64,000 nt of DNA from an uncultured SAR116 cluster alpha proteobacterium (GCA_902596655.1 CACJUX010000009.1:1-64000); one strand, 5' to 3'; shown: positions 20,127 to 30,030, counted from the stretch's first letter. A program made the numbers and translations. Notes: generated by a model from the letters alone, not told the origin.

Positions 20127-21064
20127 CAGTTTATCTTTGGGTTCAGTGTGTCGCGCATCCAATCGCCCAGCAAGTTTATTGAAAAAGCGAGGATGACAAG
20201 GAAGAATGAAGGGAAGAAGCTGATCCACCATTCACCTGAAAAAAGAAAATCATTGCCAAGTCGAATCAACGTGCCAAGCGATGGGGTTGTCGGTGGAACG
20301 CCAACACCAAGAAAACTCAGCGTTGATTCGGCCAGAATGGCAAGGGCAAGGCCGATCGTGCCGATCACCAAAATTGGTCGCAGAATGTTTGGCAGAATAT
20401 GTTTAAACATGATGATCGCGTTGGGAAGGCCAATAATCCGCGCGGCAGAAATATAGTCCTTGTTCTTTTCAACTAGCGTGGCCCCACGCGCAACGCGGGC
20501 AAATTGTGGCCATTCAGAAATGCCAATAGCAAAGATCAGAACAAAGATAGCGACCTCATCATGCAACTCACGCGAGATGAGGCCACGAACAACACCGTCG
20601 ATTAGCAACGCCATGAGGATGCTTGGAATAGTAAGTTGCACATCGGCAAGACGCATAACTATTGTCTCATACCGGCCGCCAAAATAACCAGCTGTGAGAC
20701 CAAGTAAAACGCCGAATATGACACTGAATAGGATAGCGGAAAAGCCGACGATAAGCGATATTCGCGTACCATAAAGAATGGCGGAGAAAAGATCGCGACC
20801 CTGTCCGTCGGTGCCAAAAAGGAACACCGTATTGCCATCCTCTGCCCAGAAGGGCGGGGTAAAGGCGTCCATCAATGACAGTGAGGATGGAGTGAAGGGA
20901 TCGTGTGGCGCAACGAACTCACAAAAAAATGACGTGAGCAGGATAATTACTAGCATACAGCTTGAGATCAACGCTGTTGGCGAATGAATAAAGCTGTGAA
21001 AAATATCACTGTCCCATATCCGGTCAGCGATGCCTGTTGTCCGTTTAGCCATCTTGGTTCTCAT
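20126..21064 (-). CDS. Dipeptide-type ABC transporter permease (DppC-like)
   Basis: LFGTDGQGRDLFSAILYGTRISL and EAA-type loop YISAARIIGLPNAIIMFKHILPN. Confidence 0.92.
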   Translation of the reverse strand: MRTKMAKRTTGIADRIWDSDIFHSFIHSPTALISSCMLVIILLTSFFCEFVAPHDPFTPSSLSLMDAFTPPFWAEDGNTVFLFGTDGQGRDLFSAILYGTRISLIVGFSAILFSVIFGVLLGLTAGYFGGRYETIVMRLADVQLTIPSILMALLIDGVVRGLISRELHDEVAIFVLIFAIGISEWPQFARVARGATLVEKNKDYISAARIIGLPNAIIMFKHILPNILRPILVIGTIGLALAILAESTLSFLGVGVPPTTPSLGTLIRLGNDFLFSGEWWISFFPSFFLVILAFSINLLGDWMRDTLNPKIN

Positions 21065-22028
21065 TCTTTGTTCGCAGCCGTGGATCGATCAGGAAATACA
21101 GAATGTCGACGATGAAATTGATAGCAACGAACACCAGCGCGATGAAGACCAGATAAGCCGACATAATCGGGATATCGACAAATTTGACCGCCTGAATGAA
21201 CAAAAAGCCCATTCCTGGCCATTGGAAAACAGTCTCGGTGATGATCGAAAAGGCAACGAGCGTGCCAATATTGATTCCTGCAATTGTGACAACAGGTATT
21301 AGGCTGTTGCGCAAGGCGTGACCGAAGTAAACGCTGTGATTGCTAATACCACGCGCCCGAGCGAATTTGATGTAATCGGTTTGCAGGATCTCCACGATTT
21401 CAGCCCTCACAAGACGGATGATATAGGTCATCTGAAACAGGCTCAGGGTCAGTGACGGCAGAATCAGTGCCTTTAGCCCGGATGCGGTCAGAAGGCCTGT
21501 ACTCCAGAAACCTATTTGCACAACCTCGCCACGTCCAAAGGACGGCAGAATGCCCAAAATTACTGCAAAGATATAGATTAGCAGGATGCCGATCACGAAT
21601 GTGGGCAATGACACACCTGCCAGCGAGACAAAAAGGATAAAGTTGCTTAGAATGCCCGTCCGGTTGATACCGGTATAGACACCCAGAAAAACCCCAAAAC
21701 CAAGCGCCAGGATACTGGAGGCGATAACCAGTTCCAAAGTGGCCGGCATCCGCTCGGCGATTAACTCCGAAACCGGGCGTCGCAACTGATAGGATTTTCC
21801 AAAATTGAATTGTACGGCGTTTGCCACGAATCGTCCAAACTGGATATGGATGGGATCATTCAATCCCAGCGTTTTACGCAACTCGGCGCGTTCTTCGGTT
21901 GAGGTTTCCTCGCCCACCATGTTGTTGATGGGGTCGCCGACAAAATTAAATAGTGAAAAAGATAGCAGCGCGACGCACAGCATTACACCGACAGATTGCA
22001 CAATGCGTTTGAGAAAATAGCTAAACAA
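21045..22028 (-). CDS. Dipeptide-type ABC transporter permease (DppB-like)
   Basis: LRKTLGLNDPIHIQFGRFV, LQTDYIKFARARGISNHSVYFGHALRNSLIPVVTI. Confidence 0.92.
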   Translation of the reverse strand: MFSYFLKRIVQSVGVMLCVALLSFSLFNFVGDPINNMVGEETSTEERAELRKTLGLNDPIHIQFGRFVANAVQFNFGKSYQLRRPVSELIAERMPATLELVIASSILALGFGVFLGVYTGINRTGILSNFILFVSLAGVSLPTFVIGILLIYIFAVILGILPSFGRGEVVQIGFWSTGLLTASGLKALILPSLTLSLFQMTYIIRLVRAEIVEILQTDYIKFARARGISNHSVYFGHALRNSLIPVVTIAGINIGTLVAFSIITETVFQWPGMGFLFIQAVKFVDIPIMSAYLVFIALVFVAINFIVDILYFLIDPRLRTKNENQDG

Positions 22029-22047
22029 AATTGAGTCCTGCAGACAA

Positions 22048-22078
22048 GGACCCCCGCTGCTCGATACAACGGGGGTCC
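22048..22078 (-). promoter_or_regulatory. Strong intercistronic hairpin between the substrate-binding protein and permease genes
   Basis: GGACCCCCG ... CGGGGGTCC perfect 9-bp inverted repeat with a 13-nt loop in the gap 22029-22086. Confidence 0.8.
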
Positions 22079-22086
22079 ATTTTGAT

Positions 22087-23649
22087 TTAGTTCACAGTCG
22101 CAAAGCGGAACAGAGGTTCGTTATTCGGACGGATTGGCACATCAACATTGGACTTTGCCGCCCACGAAATAACCTGATGGTGAAGTGGTAGGTATGAGAT
22201 ATCGTCCTTGACGATCGCCCACGCCTCTGCAATTGCAGCATTGCGCTTTCCTGGGTCAACTTCGACAACCATTGTCTGGATCAACTCATCTACGCGCGCG
22301 TTGTTGAAACCAACCTTGTTCCAACTGCCCTTCGAGTCATACAGGAAGCTGAAAACATAGTGGCTGTCCAGTGTTGGGACACCCCAACCCAGCATATAGA
22401 AATCGCTGAGACCGTTTTTAAGGTCCTGGAAATGCGTGCTCTTTGTCTGGGCGAACAGATTGACTTTGACGCCAACCTTACCAAGCATGCCGACAACCGC
22501 CGTACAGATCGCCTCGTCGTTGACATACCGATCATTCGGGCAGTTCAGCGTGATGTCAAAACCATCGCCATATCCGGCCTCAGCCAGTAGTTTCTTTGAA
22601 GCAGCAGGGTCATAGGGAAGACGGGCGTCGAGATCTGTGGTGTAGCCATTGACACCCGGGAAGGTGATGATGCCTGCAGGTGAACTCAGGCCGCGCATGA
22701 CCTTTTTCTTGATCGTTTCAATATCAATGGCCTGATAGAATGCCTGACGGACGCGCTTGTCAGCTAGCGGATTTTTGCCTTTGATGTTCGAGGAACGCAG
22801 CTCGGCGCTTCCTTGATCCATGCCGAGAAAAATTGTCCGCATCTGCTCAACGCTGTTCACCGTATGGCTGTCAGAACTGTCGATGCGTTTGAGATCCTGC
22901 ACGGGAGCGTCAGTCACGATGTCAATTTCACCCGAGAGGAGTGATGCTACTCGGGTGGCTGAATTGGCGATTGGAAAAAGCTCAATGCGATTGAGGTTAT
23001 GCTCGACCGTACCCCACCAGCCGTCATTCTTTTCAAAAACGGTTTTGGTGTCCTGCTCGCGCAGAGTTATTTTAAAGGGGCCGGTACCGTTCGCATTGCT
23101 TGAGGCAAAGGTTTTCTCATCGGCATTGAAGTCACCTGGCACCGCTGAGTTGTTTGCTTTTGACCAGGCTTCAGACATCACAAAGATGTTTGAAATTTGG
23201 TTCAGCAGAATTGGATTGGGTCCTTCTGTGACTAGCTTCACCTTATCCGCACCAACAGCCTCGACAGAGGTGACGCTGTCAATATATTCTTTGAAGTCCG
23301 AGGTCTTAGATTTGGCTCTGTTAAAGCTGAAAACAACATCGGATGCCGTCAACGGCGAGCCATCATGGAAAGTGACACCCTTGCGAAGAGTGAAGACCCA
23401 TGTTGTGGGGTTCTCGATTGTCCAGCCTGTCGCCAGCTGGGGTTCAATCGACATATCTAGCCCGCGGGTCACCAGCGCTTCATAGATCTGGCGCGAAACC
23501 ATGGTGGTGGGACCCTCGTTCTGCTCATGCGGGTCAAGCGTCAGCGAATCACCTTTCATTGACCATTTGATCGTATTTGCCTGTGCTGTCGATGTGATGG
23601 TTGCTAGCAAAGCGACAGCCATAAATGACGTTATTTTCTTAAGGTACAT
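22087..23649 (-). CDS. ABC transporter substrate-binding protein, family 5 (peptide/nickel/opine)
   Basis: Signal peptide MYLKKITSFMAVALLATITSTAQA; SLTLDPHEQNEG, TLRKGVTFHDGSPLTASDVVFSFNR, VRQAFYQAID. Start at ATG 23649. Confidence 0.93.
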   Translation of the reverse strand: MYLKKITSFMAVALLATITSTAQANTIKWSMKGDSLTLDPHEQNEGPTTMVSRQIYEALVTRGLDMSIEPQLATGWTIENPTTWVFTLRKGVTFHDGSPLTASDVVFSFNRAKSKTSDFKEYIDSVTSVEAVGADKVKLVTEGPNPILLNQISNIFVMSEAWSKANNSAVPGDFNADEKTFASSNANGTGPFKITLREQDTKTVFEKNDGWWGTVEHNLNRIELFPIANSATRVASLLSGEIDIVTDAPVQDLKRIDSSDSHTVNSVEQMRTIFLGMDQGSAELRSSNIKGKNPLADKRVRQAFYQAIDIETIKKKVMRGLSSPAGIITFPGVNGYTTDLDARLPYDPAASKKLLAEAGYGDGFDITLNCPNDRYVNDEAICTAVVGMLGKVGVKVNLFAQTKSTHFQDLKNGLSDFYMLGWGVPTLDSHYVFSFLYDSKGSWNKVGFNNARVDELIQTMVVEVDPGKRNAAIAEAWAIVKDDISYLPLHHQVISWAAKSNVDVPIRPNNEPLFRFATVN

Positions 23650-23802
23650 TACACTCTCCCTATTTGTATTTTTGACTTGCCAAACCGTATCACGAAATTG
23701 AGATATTGGGCCATTTGATTTGTAAAATTGAGGGTTCGGCAAATAGTTTTTTAGAAATTCAAAATTCAAGTCGTAAGTGTTGGAGGGAAAAACGGCAGTT
23801 AT

Positions 23803-24012
23803 ATGAATATCGTCAATTACATCCGATTTGGACAGGACCCGCGCAATGGCGCGCAGCAACAGCCACAATCACCAAAGGACGGTTTTTCACCTGAGGAGAT
23901 TGAAGGGGCTTCTTCTGAAATGGCAGAAGCATCGCTCGAGGTAAGGCCTATACCAGTCCCGGAATACACGACACGGGACTGGCTTGCTCGTTTTGCGAAA
24001 CTGCAAGATTGA
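23803..24012 (+). CDS. Possible small protein, 69 aa
   Basis: ATG-initiated ORF in the gap between two minus-strand genes; acidic/proline-rich, no family recognised. Confidence 0.3.
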   Translation: MNIVNYIRFGQDPRNGAQQQPQSPKDGFSPEEIEGASSEMAEASLEVRPIPVPEYTTRDWLARFAKLQD

Positions 24013-24018
24013 GCACAG

Positions 24019-24600
24019 TTAGCTGTTGCGACGGGCAACTTCCTCCATGAACCTGTGACGGATTACCGGCGCATCAAGGTCAATCACTGGCACTTTGATA
24101 TTTCCAGATTCACATTTCGAGACGATGATCGTCATTCTTTCGTGGGCGAGTGCGTCCTTGACCACGGCAGCGGTATCCTGTGCGGAACATTCGATCACAT
24201 TCTCACATCCAGCTGCATCAGCCATTTGCGCTAAAGAAGTCTTCATGCCGGCATAGGTAGGCTGGTCGCCGGTCGATCCATAGCTTCCATTGTCGATGAT
24301 TAGCAGAATGAAATTGTCGGCAGGATTGTTGGCGATTGTCGTCAGGGTGCACAGATTTGTCAGAATGGATCCATCGCCGTCAATGGCAATCACCTTGGCG
24401 TCCTGCACGAGGGCAAGCCCAAGCCCGATTGATGAGGCAAGCCCCATGGTACCGAGCATATAGAAATTGCTTGGCTGGTCGTCTAGATTGTGCAGTTCCT
24501 GCGAGGGTAATCCAATGTTGCAGACTACCAGCTGGTTGGAGATGATTGGTTGTAGCTCTTTTAGAACGTCACTTCTGATCATTTTCATGCTCCCTGCCAA
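24019..24600 (-). CDS. comE: Sulfopyruvate decarboxylase beta subunit-like, ThDP-binding (ComE-like)
   Basis: NIGLPSQELHNLDDQPSNFYMLGTMGLASSIGLGLAL, VIAIDGDGSILTNLCTLTTI; half-size ThDP-binding subunit. Confidence 0.8.
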   Translation of the reverse strand: MAGSMKMIRSDVLKELQPIISNQLVVCNIGLPSQELHNLDDQPSNFYMLGTMGLASSIGLGLALVQDAKVIAIDGDGSILTNLCTLTTIANNPADNFILLIIDNGSYGSTGDQPTYAGMKTSLAQMADAAGCENVIECSAQDTAAVVKDALAHERMTIIVSKCESGNIKVPVIDLDAPVIRHRFMEEVARRNS

Positions 24601-25082
24601 AAACTTGCGTCGGTCAGAATGGCGACTGGTTTCTTCGCCATAAAACTAAATTTTAGGATACCATCTAACTCGTTGACATCAGACTGCTCGTGGAAGTGAT
24701 AGGTTGGAATATTCATCTGCGCCAATAGAGCTTTGGTATGAACAGCCATCTCCACCTGACAGGCGATCAGTTCGCCAATTTCACCTCGGTAACTGATCAG
24801 CATAGGAAGGGGGATGTTGTAATATTGAATCAGGGTTACCAGAGTGTTGATGGTGACGCCAATCGCCGTGTTCTGCATGATGATGGCAGATCGTTTACCA
24901 CCCATGTAGGAACCAGCGCACAGACCCATCCCCTCATCTTCCTTATTTGATGGGATGTGGTAAATGGCGTCTGACCTGCCGATTTCTTCAATGACACCAG
25001 CAAGTTGCTTGCAGGGCACTGTCGTGACAAATTCGATTTTGTTTCGCACAAAATCGGCTACTATTTTTTCGTTGATGGACAT
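24585..25082 (-). CDS. comD: Sulfopyruvate decarboxylase alpha subunit-like (ComD-like)
   Basis: VTTVPCKQLAGVIEEI...HIPSNKEDEGMGLCAGSYMGGKRSAIIMQNTAIGVTINTLVTL; start ATG at 25082; overlaps comE start. Confidence 0.8.
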   Translation of the reverse strand: MSINEKIVADFVRNKIEFVTTVPCKQLAGVIEEIGRSDAIYHIPSNKEDEGMGLCAGSYMGGKRSAIIMQNTAIGVTINTLVTLIQYYNIPLPMLISYRGEIGELIACQVEMAVHTKALLAQMNIPTYHFHEQSDVNELDGILKFSFMAKKPVAILTDASFWQGA

Positions 25083-25249
25083 GTTTTGCTCTTTTGATTT
25101 CATTCTATAGTGGCAATTTTGCCAACTTGATGGGCGGGCATAAAAGCCCAACGACCGGATAAAGTAAACCCACCGGTTCGCTTTATTTACCTCCATCCTT
25201 GTTGAAATCCATGACACTATGGTCCCAATGCTGGAAAGTTATAAAGCCA

Positions 25250-25560
25250 CAATGCTGTCCGGTAATCATCCAAGTGATGCCAATGCCAATGCTACATTAA
25301 TTGACGTTTGAAGCGTTGTGTCCGCGCTGGAAAGGAGTGGTCAGTTCGCGCAAATGCTCCACATTGACGCCTTTACCATAATTATTAACCATGATACTGG
25401 CTGTTTTCGCTTCAGCTTATACGGACATATCAGCCTCGCGTCCATATTTCAGCGCATCGTCGATCAGGTTGGTAATCGCTCGCTGCAGTGATAAGGGACG
25501 CGGCTGAATGACAACGCCATGCCGCTGGACAAGTAGCGGGGTCAATAACCTTGACGCACT
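25250..25560 (-). pseudogene. Degraded sensor histidine kinase (HATPase_c fragment)
   Basis: Minus-strand reading gives LTPLLVQRHGVVIQPRPLSLQRAITNLIDDALKYGREADMSV-stop-AEAKTASIMVNNYGKGVNVEHLRELTTPFQRGHNASNVN-stop-CSIGIGIT: N-box and degenerate G-box order of an EnvZ-like kinase interrupted by in-frame TAA codons. Confidence 0.7.
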
Positions 25561-25797
25561 GTTGAACAGGATGGTTGGTGCCCAAATGGTCGGTGTGTCT
25601 TATTCGATTAACCACACTGGTTGATTGGCAACTTGAAAATCTGCAACAATGGTCTTGGTTAGCGGCTAGATTGCGTTTTTGTTGATGGGTTTTAGTCAAG
25701 AGAAGATGTGGTTTGTGAATTGATGCGGGAATAAATAGACGGCTTAATTATGAGATGGTGACCGGTTTTTGGTCTTTGGCTGGGTAGAGATATCGTG

Positions 25798-26796
25798 ATG
25801 TTGAGGGTTGGTATCAACGGATTTGGACGGATTGGCCGCAATGTGCTGCGCGCCTTTGAGGAAAATCCACGGTCGGACATTGAATTTGTTGCAGTGAATG
25901 ATCTTGCCGATATCCATACAGCGGCCTTTCTACTGGAGTATGACTCGATCCATGGTCGTCTTGCAGCACCTGTCACCCACGATGGTAATGTAATTAGGAC
26001 TACCAATTGTGAGGTCAGATATTTGAGCGAAAGGTATCCGTCCGAACTGCCGTGGTGCAAGCTAGGTGTTGACGTTGTTTTCGAATGTACAGGCATTTTC
26101 ACTACCGCAGAAAAAGCTGGAGTGCATATCAAGGCGGGGGCAAAGAAGGTTCTGGTTTCAGCCCCCTCTAGTGGCGCTGACATCACCGTCGTCTATGGGG
26201 TGAATCATACGGCGCTCCGCCCCGAACACCGGATCATCTCCAACGCCTCATGCACCACGAACTGTCTGGCACCGATTGCTCATGTGCTGCATCAGACCTG
26301 TGGTATTAAGCAGGGCTTCATGACAACCATTCACAGCTATACGGGTGATCAGCTGTTGCTTGATGGTGAGCATAAGGACAGATACCGGGCCCGTGCTGCA
26401 GCGCTGAGTATGATCCCGACAACAACCGGGGCGGCAAAGACTGTTGGCCTTGTCCTTCCCGAGCTTTCTGGAAAGCTGGATGGCGTCGCGATCAGGGTGC
26501 CAACTCCCAATGTTTCAGCTGTTGATCTGGTGTTCGAGCCGGTCACGGCCATTTCTGCCGAGGCGATCAATCAGGCGTTGTGTGAGGCTGCCGAGGGTCC
26601 TCTTGCCGGTGTTCTTGATGTCACTGACAAAGAGCTTGTTTCTATTGATATGAATGGCTGCCCGGCCTCCTCGGTGGCACATCTGGATCAGACACGCGTG
26701 ATGCCGGGTGGAATGGCGCGGGTGTTCGGCTGGTATGACAATGAATGGGGCTTTTCAAAGCGTATGCTTGATACGGCCTCTCTGCTGTCGGTCTAG
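25798..26796 (+). CDS. gap: Type I glyceraldehyde-3-phosphate dehydrogenase
   Basis: VGINGFGRIGRNVLRA, SNASCTTNCLAP, WYDNEWGFSKRMLD. Confidence 0.95.
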   Translation: MLRVGINGFGRIGRNVLRAFEENPRSDIEFVAVNDLADIHTAAFLLEYDSIHGRLAAPVTHDGNVIRTTNCEVRYLSERYPSELPWCKLGVDVVFECTGIFTTAEKAGVHIKAGAKKVLVSAPSSGADITVVYGVNHTALRPEHRIISNASCTTNCLAPIAHVLHQTCGIKQGFMTTIHSYTGDQLLLDGEHKDRYRARAAALSMIPTTTGAAKTVGLVLPELSGKLDGVAIRVPTPNVSAVDLVFEPVTAISAEAINQALCEAAEGPLAGVLDVTDKELVSIDMNGCPASSVAHLDQTRVMPGGMARVFGWYDNEWGFSKRMLDTASLLSV

Positions 26797-26892
26797 CGGC
26801 GGCCCGCCAATCTTTTGTTTTGAATGTGGCCGTTGCCGCTGGTTGATTTTGTCTCTAGGCTTGAACTTTCGGTGAAGCGTGGGATTTGTCGG

Positions 26893-27870
26893 ATGAGTTC
26901 TATTGTCTCAGATGTTGGTGGCACGAATGCGCGTTTCGCCGTTGCCGCAGGATCAGGTACTAACCTCAGCAACATCTGGACAGCAAAATGCGCAGATTTT
27001 CCAACCATTGAAACGGCGGTTGAGGCTTATCGGGAAACGCTAGGCTCTGTCAAAAGTACTTACCTCGACGCAATGGTGATTGCTGTTGCCGGTCCGGTCA
27101 ATTCGGAAACAGTCGATGTGACCAATAATCACTGGATGTTTAACAAACACGATCTTCTCACCAGCCTCTCCCTAAGGCGGCTTCTTGTCATCAATGATTT
27201 CACCGCCCAGGCACTTGCCCAGACAGACCCGCGTGGCAATGGCAATGTTGAAATTTTGCCGGGTGAGAGTGATGAAAACGCACCTCTGCTGGTCATTGGT
27301 CCGGGAACTGGGCTTGGTGTTTCTGCGCTAATCCCGTCGGCAAACGGCCCCATCCCGATCGAGGGGGAGGGTGGTCATATTAGTTTTTCGCCGTGCAATG
27401 ATGATGAGCGTGCGCTGGATGCCTTCATGCGTCGTCATAGCGCGCGTGTCAGTGCTGAACATTTTGTCAGTGGTTCTGGTCTGGAAAACATCCATCACTT
27501 TTTGGCCGACAGGACGGGACAGCCGGTAGGCATGACAGCCCGTGAAATTGGCGAGAAAGCCATCAAAGAAGACGGTCTTTGCCGCGATGCTGCGATGATG
27601 TTGCTTGGCATTCTTGGCACTGTGATTACTGACAATGTGCTGACACTTGGTTGCTGGCGAGGCGTTGTCATCAGCGGTGGCATCGTGCCGAAACTCGCGC
27701 CCCTGATTGCAAAAAGCCCTCTCGCTGAAAGGATACGAAAAACGGGATTGACCGAACATCTCATGGAAATGATTCCGGTCTGGTTGTCGGTTGATCCCTA
27801 TGCAGGTTTGCGCGGCGCAGAAGTAGCGCTGGGCAATGCCCATCTAGCGCCACGCGTTGTTGACGCCTAG
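26893..27870 (+). CDS. glk: Glucokinase
   Basis: SDVGGTNARFAVA, LLVINDFTAQALA, VIGPGTGLGVSALIP, GEGGHISFSP, VISGGIVPKL. ATG at 26893. Confidence 0.92.
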   Translation: MSSIVSDVGGTNARFAVAAGSGTNLSNIWTAKCADFPTIETAVEAYRETLGSVKSTYLDAMVIAVAGPVNSETVDVTNNHWMFNKHDLLTSLSLRRLLVINDFTAQALAQTDPRGNGNVEILPGESDENAPLLVIGPGTGLGVSALIPSANGPIPIEGEGGHISFSPCNDDERALDAFMRRHSARVSAEHFVSGSGLENIHHFLADRTGQPVGMTAREIGEKAIKEDGLCRDAAMMLLGILGTVITDNVLTLGCWRGVVISGGIVPKLAPLIAKSPLAERIRKTGLTEHLMEMIPVWLSVDPYAGLRGAEVALGNAHLAPRVVDA

Positions 27871-27874
27871 CTGG

Positions 27875-29098
27875 TCACTTGCTTTTCATTGCATCGAGAA
27901 TGTCGTAACAGGCACCAAGCGTATGATAATCGACTTTGCCAGCCGGCGATTTGTATGGCTCAATCCACTGCCCATCACGGGTGACGATGCGGAACCAGGC
28001 ACCATGTTTGTGATCGACAAGATGGTCCCAGGACCATTGCCACAGGTGAAGATAATGCTGTCGGTAAGACTGTTTGCCCGTCACTGAAAACAGCCGCCAG
28101 GATGCCGCTATAGCCTCCGCCTGGACCCAGAAATATTTATTGATATCGCAGAAACTGTTATCTGGCGCATAGCCATAGACCAGTCCACCGTAAACCGGGT
28201 CCCATCCCTTTTCCATTGCGCTATTAAACAGCCCACAGGCGCGATCAAGATGCCAGTCTGCTGGTTGATGTCTGTTTAGCTGCAGAAGCAATTTTGCCCA
28301 TTCGACCTGATGTCCGGGTTGATAGCCCCATGGCTTGAAAAGATCATCCGGATTGTCGATGTTATAGTACCAGTCATGCTGCCAGTCGGTTGTGTAATGT
28401 TCCCAGATCTGGCCATTGGTCAAACCTGTCATTGCAACGGTGAATTTGTGGGAGATTATGGAGGCGCGATCAAGATAGCGTGTCTCATTCGTGCTTTCAT
28501 AGGCGGCGAGCAATGCCTCAACGGCATGCATGTTAGCATTTTGCCCCCGGTAATTTGACAGGATATCGAGGGTCTGGTCTCGTTCATCAGCATAGGCGCC
28601 GTGATCCGCATCCCAGAACAATTCCTCCATCAATTGCCAGCTCTCTTCCAGCAGGTCTGCGGCACTGTCAATGTCAGCGCGGACACCATGGGCCGCTGCC
28701 AACATGACAAAGGCATGTCCATACGCCATGGCCCGCGCATCTTCAATGTCTGTATCGTTCCGCTGCCAGCAAAAATGGCCCGGTAGATTCCGGCGTAATG
28801 CAGGCATCTGGTGGTGACTGCGCAGATAGGCAAGCCCATGTGCTGCCCACTGCCGATGTTTTTCTTTGCCGTTATGCAAAAAAGCGCTGGCATAGTTGAA
28901 AACAAAGCGTGTACTGCTGACTAGATGCCGTGTGGTATCATCATAGACTGAACCATCATCAAGAAAATGATGGAAAAACCCACCCTTAGGATCATAGGCG
29001 TGCGGCGCATAAAAATCCAGTATGCTGGCAATGTGATCCGTGAGGAATTCCGGACTCGTGAAGTCAGGATAGGAGGTCAAAACGCCATACCCAATCAA
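27875..29098 (-). CDS. AGE family epimerase/isomerase (N-acylglucosamine 2-epimerase superfamily)
   Basis: GGFFHHFLDDGSVYDDTTRHLVSSTRFVFNYA, YRGQNANMHAVEALLAAYE, PGHQVEWAKLLLQL, KYFWVQAEAIAASW. Confidence 0.9.
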   Translation of the reverse strand: MIGYGVLTSYPDFTSPEFLTDHIASILDFYAPHAYDPKGGFFHHFLDDGSVYDDTTRHLVSSTRFVFNYASAFLHNGKEKHRQWAAHGLAYLRSHHQMPALRRNLPGHFCWQRNDTDIEDARAMAYGHAFVMLAAAHGVRADIDSAADLLEESWQLMEELFWDADHGAYADERDQTLDILSNYRGQNANMHAVEALLAAYESTNETRYLDRASIISHKFTVAMTGLTNGQIWEHYTTDWQHDWYYNIDNPDDLFKPWGYQPGHQVEWAKLLLQLNRHQPADWHLDRACGLFNSAMEKGWDPVYGGLVYGYAPDNSFCDINKYFWVQAEAIAASWRLFSVTGKQSYRQHYLHLWQWSWDHLVDHKHGAWFRIVTRDGQWIEPYKSPAGKVDYHTLGACYDILDAMKSK

Positions 29099-30030
29099 CC
29101 CGGACGATGCGTAAGCATAGTTTCAAGGCATGATGTCACGATCCTGCTATGCGCGAAATCTGGTCTTGCACCGGCATCAATTGAGGCAGCGATGTCCTCG
29201 ACCATCAACGCGTATTGATCACAGTCAGGAAAGGTGATGGCTTCACCGGGGCCGAGGCCGTCCCGCATTAGATACCCTGTTGTAGTGCCAATCGGGTTGA
29301 AGGGTACTTCTAGCCGTGCAGCGCCTTCCGTACCGATTACATGAACTGCCTGGGTCAGGGCAGACGAGCTGGAAATAGAAAAACAGAGATGCCTGTTGCC
29401 CGGCCACAAAAGCAGGCCGGAGGCAAAATTTTCTACGCCATGCGCGTCATCCATTACCATTTCAACAGTGATGCTGTTGGGGCCGCCACCAAAGATGAGA
29501 ATGCCAGCCATGATGGCATAGCACCCGATATCATAGAGTGGACCACCCCCATATTCCGGTACATTGCGAATATTGTCATTTCTTAGGGCTGGATAGGCGA
29601 ACACAATCTGCACACCCTGCGCTCTGCCAATCGGCGCCTCTGGAAGCCATTTCCATTGAGGATGATGCCGGATCATGAACCCTTCATAGACATATCTGCC
29701 TGTTGCCTTAGCGGCATCCTCGAGCTGCTGCAACTCGCCACGATTGAGAGCAATTGGCTTTTCGCAAATCACATGCTTGTCTGCCTGCATGGCCTTGATT
29801 GACCAGGGAACATGCAGATGGTTTGGCAGTGGGTTGTAGATGATATCAACATCGGGGTGCGCCAGCACACCATCATAATTGGTCTGCTCAACGCCGTCAT
29901 AGACGGGATCACCCGCTTTTGCCACAGGGGTGCGCCGGCCAAGCACTATGACGTCATGGCCTGCCCTGCGGATGGCGGGGATGACCTTTTCGCGGGCTAT
30001 TTTCGCATCGCCAAGAATACCAAATTTCAT
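29095..30030 (-). CDS. Gfo/Idh/MocA family oxidoreductase
   Basis: KFGILGDAKIAREKVIPAIRRAG, DIIYNPLPNHLHVPWSIKAMQADKHVICEKPIALN, EGFMIRHHPQW. Confidence 0.93.
   Translation of the reverse strand: MKFGILGDAKIAREKVIPAIRRAGHDVIVLGRRTPVAKAGDPVYDGVEQTNYDGVLAHPDVDIIYNPLPNHLHVPWSIKAMQADKHVICEKPIALNRGELQQLEDAAKATGRYVYEGFMIRHHPQWKWLPEAPIGRAQGVQIVFAYPALRNDNIRNVPEYGGGPLYDIGCYAIMAGILIFGGGPNSITVEMVMDDAHGVENFASGLLLWPGNRHLCFSISSSSALTQAVHVIGTEGAARLEVPFNPIGTTTGYLMRDGLGPGEAITFPDCDQYALMVEDIAASIDAGARPDFAHSRIVTSCLETMLTHRPG

Noticed and set aside
22820-23485. 221-aa plus-strand ORF opposite the ABC substrate-binding protein
   Set aside because: Antisense shadow ORF with no recognisable domain.
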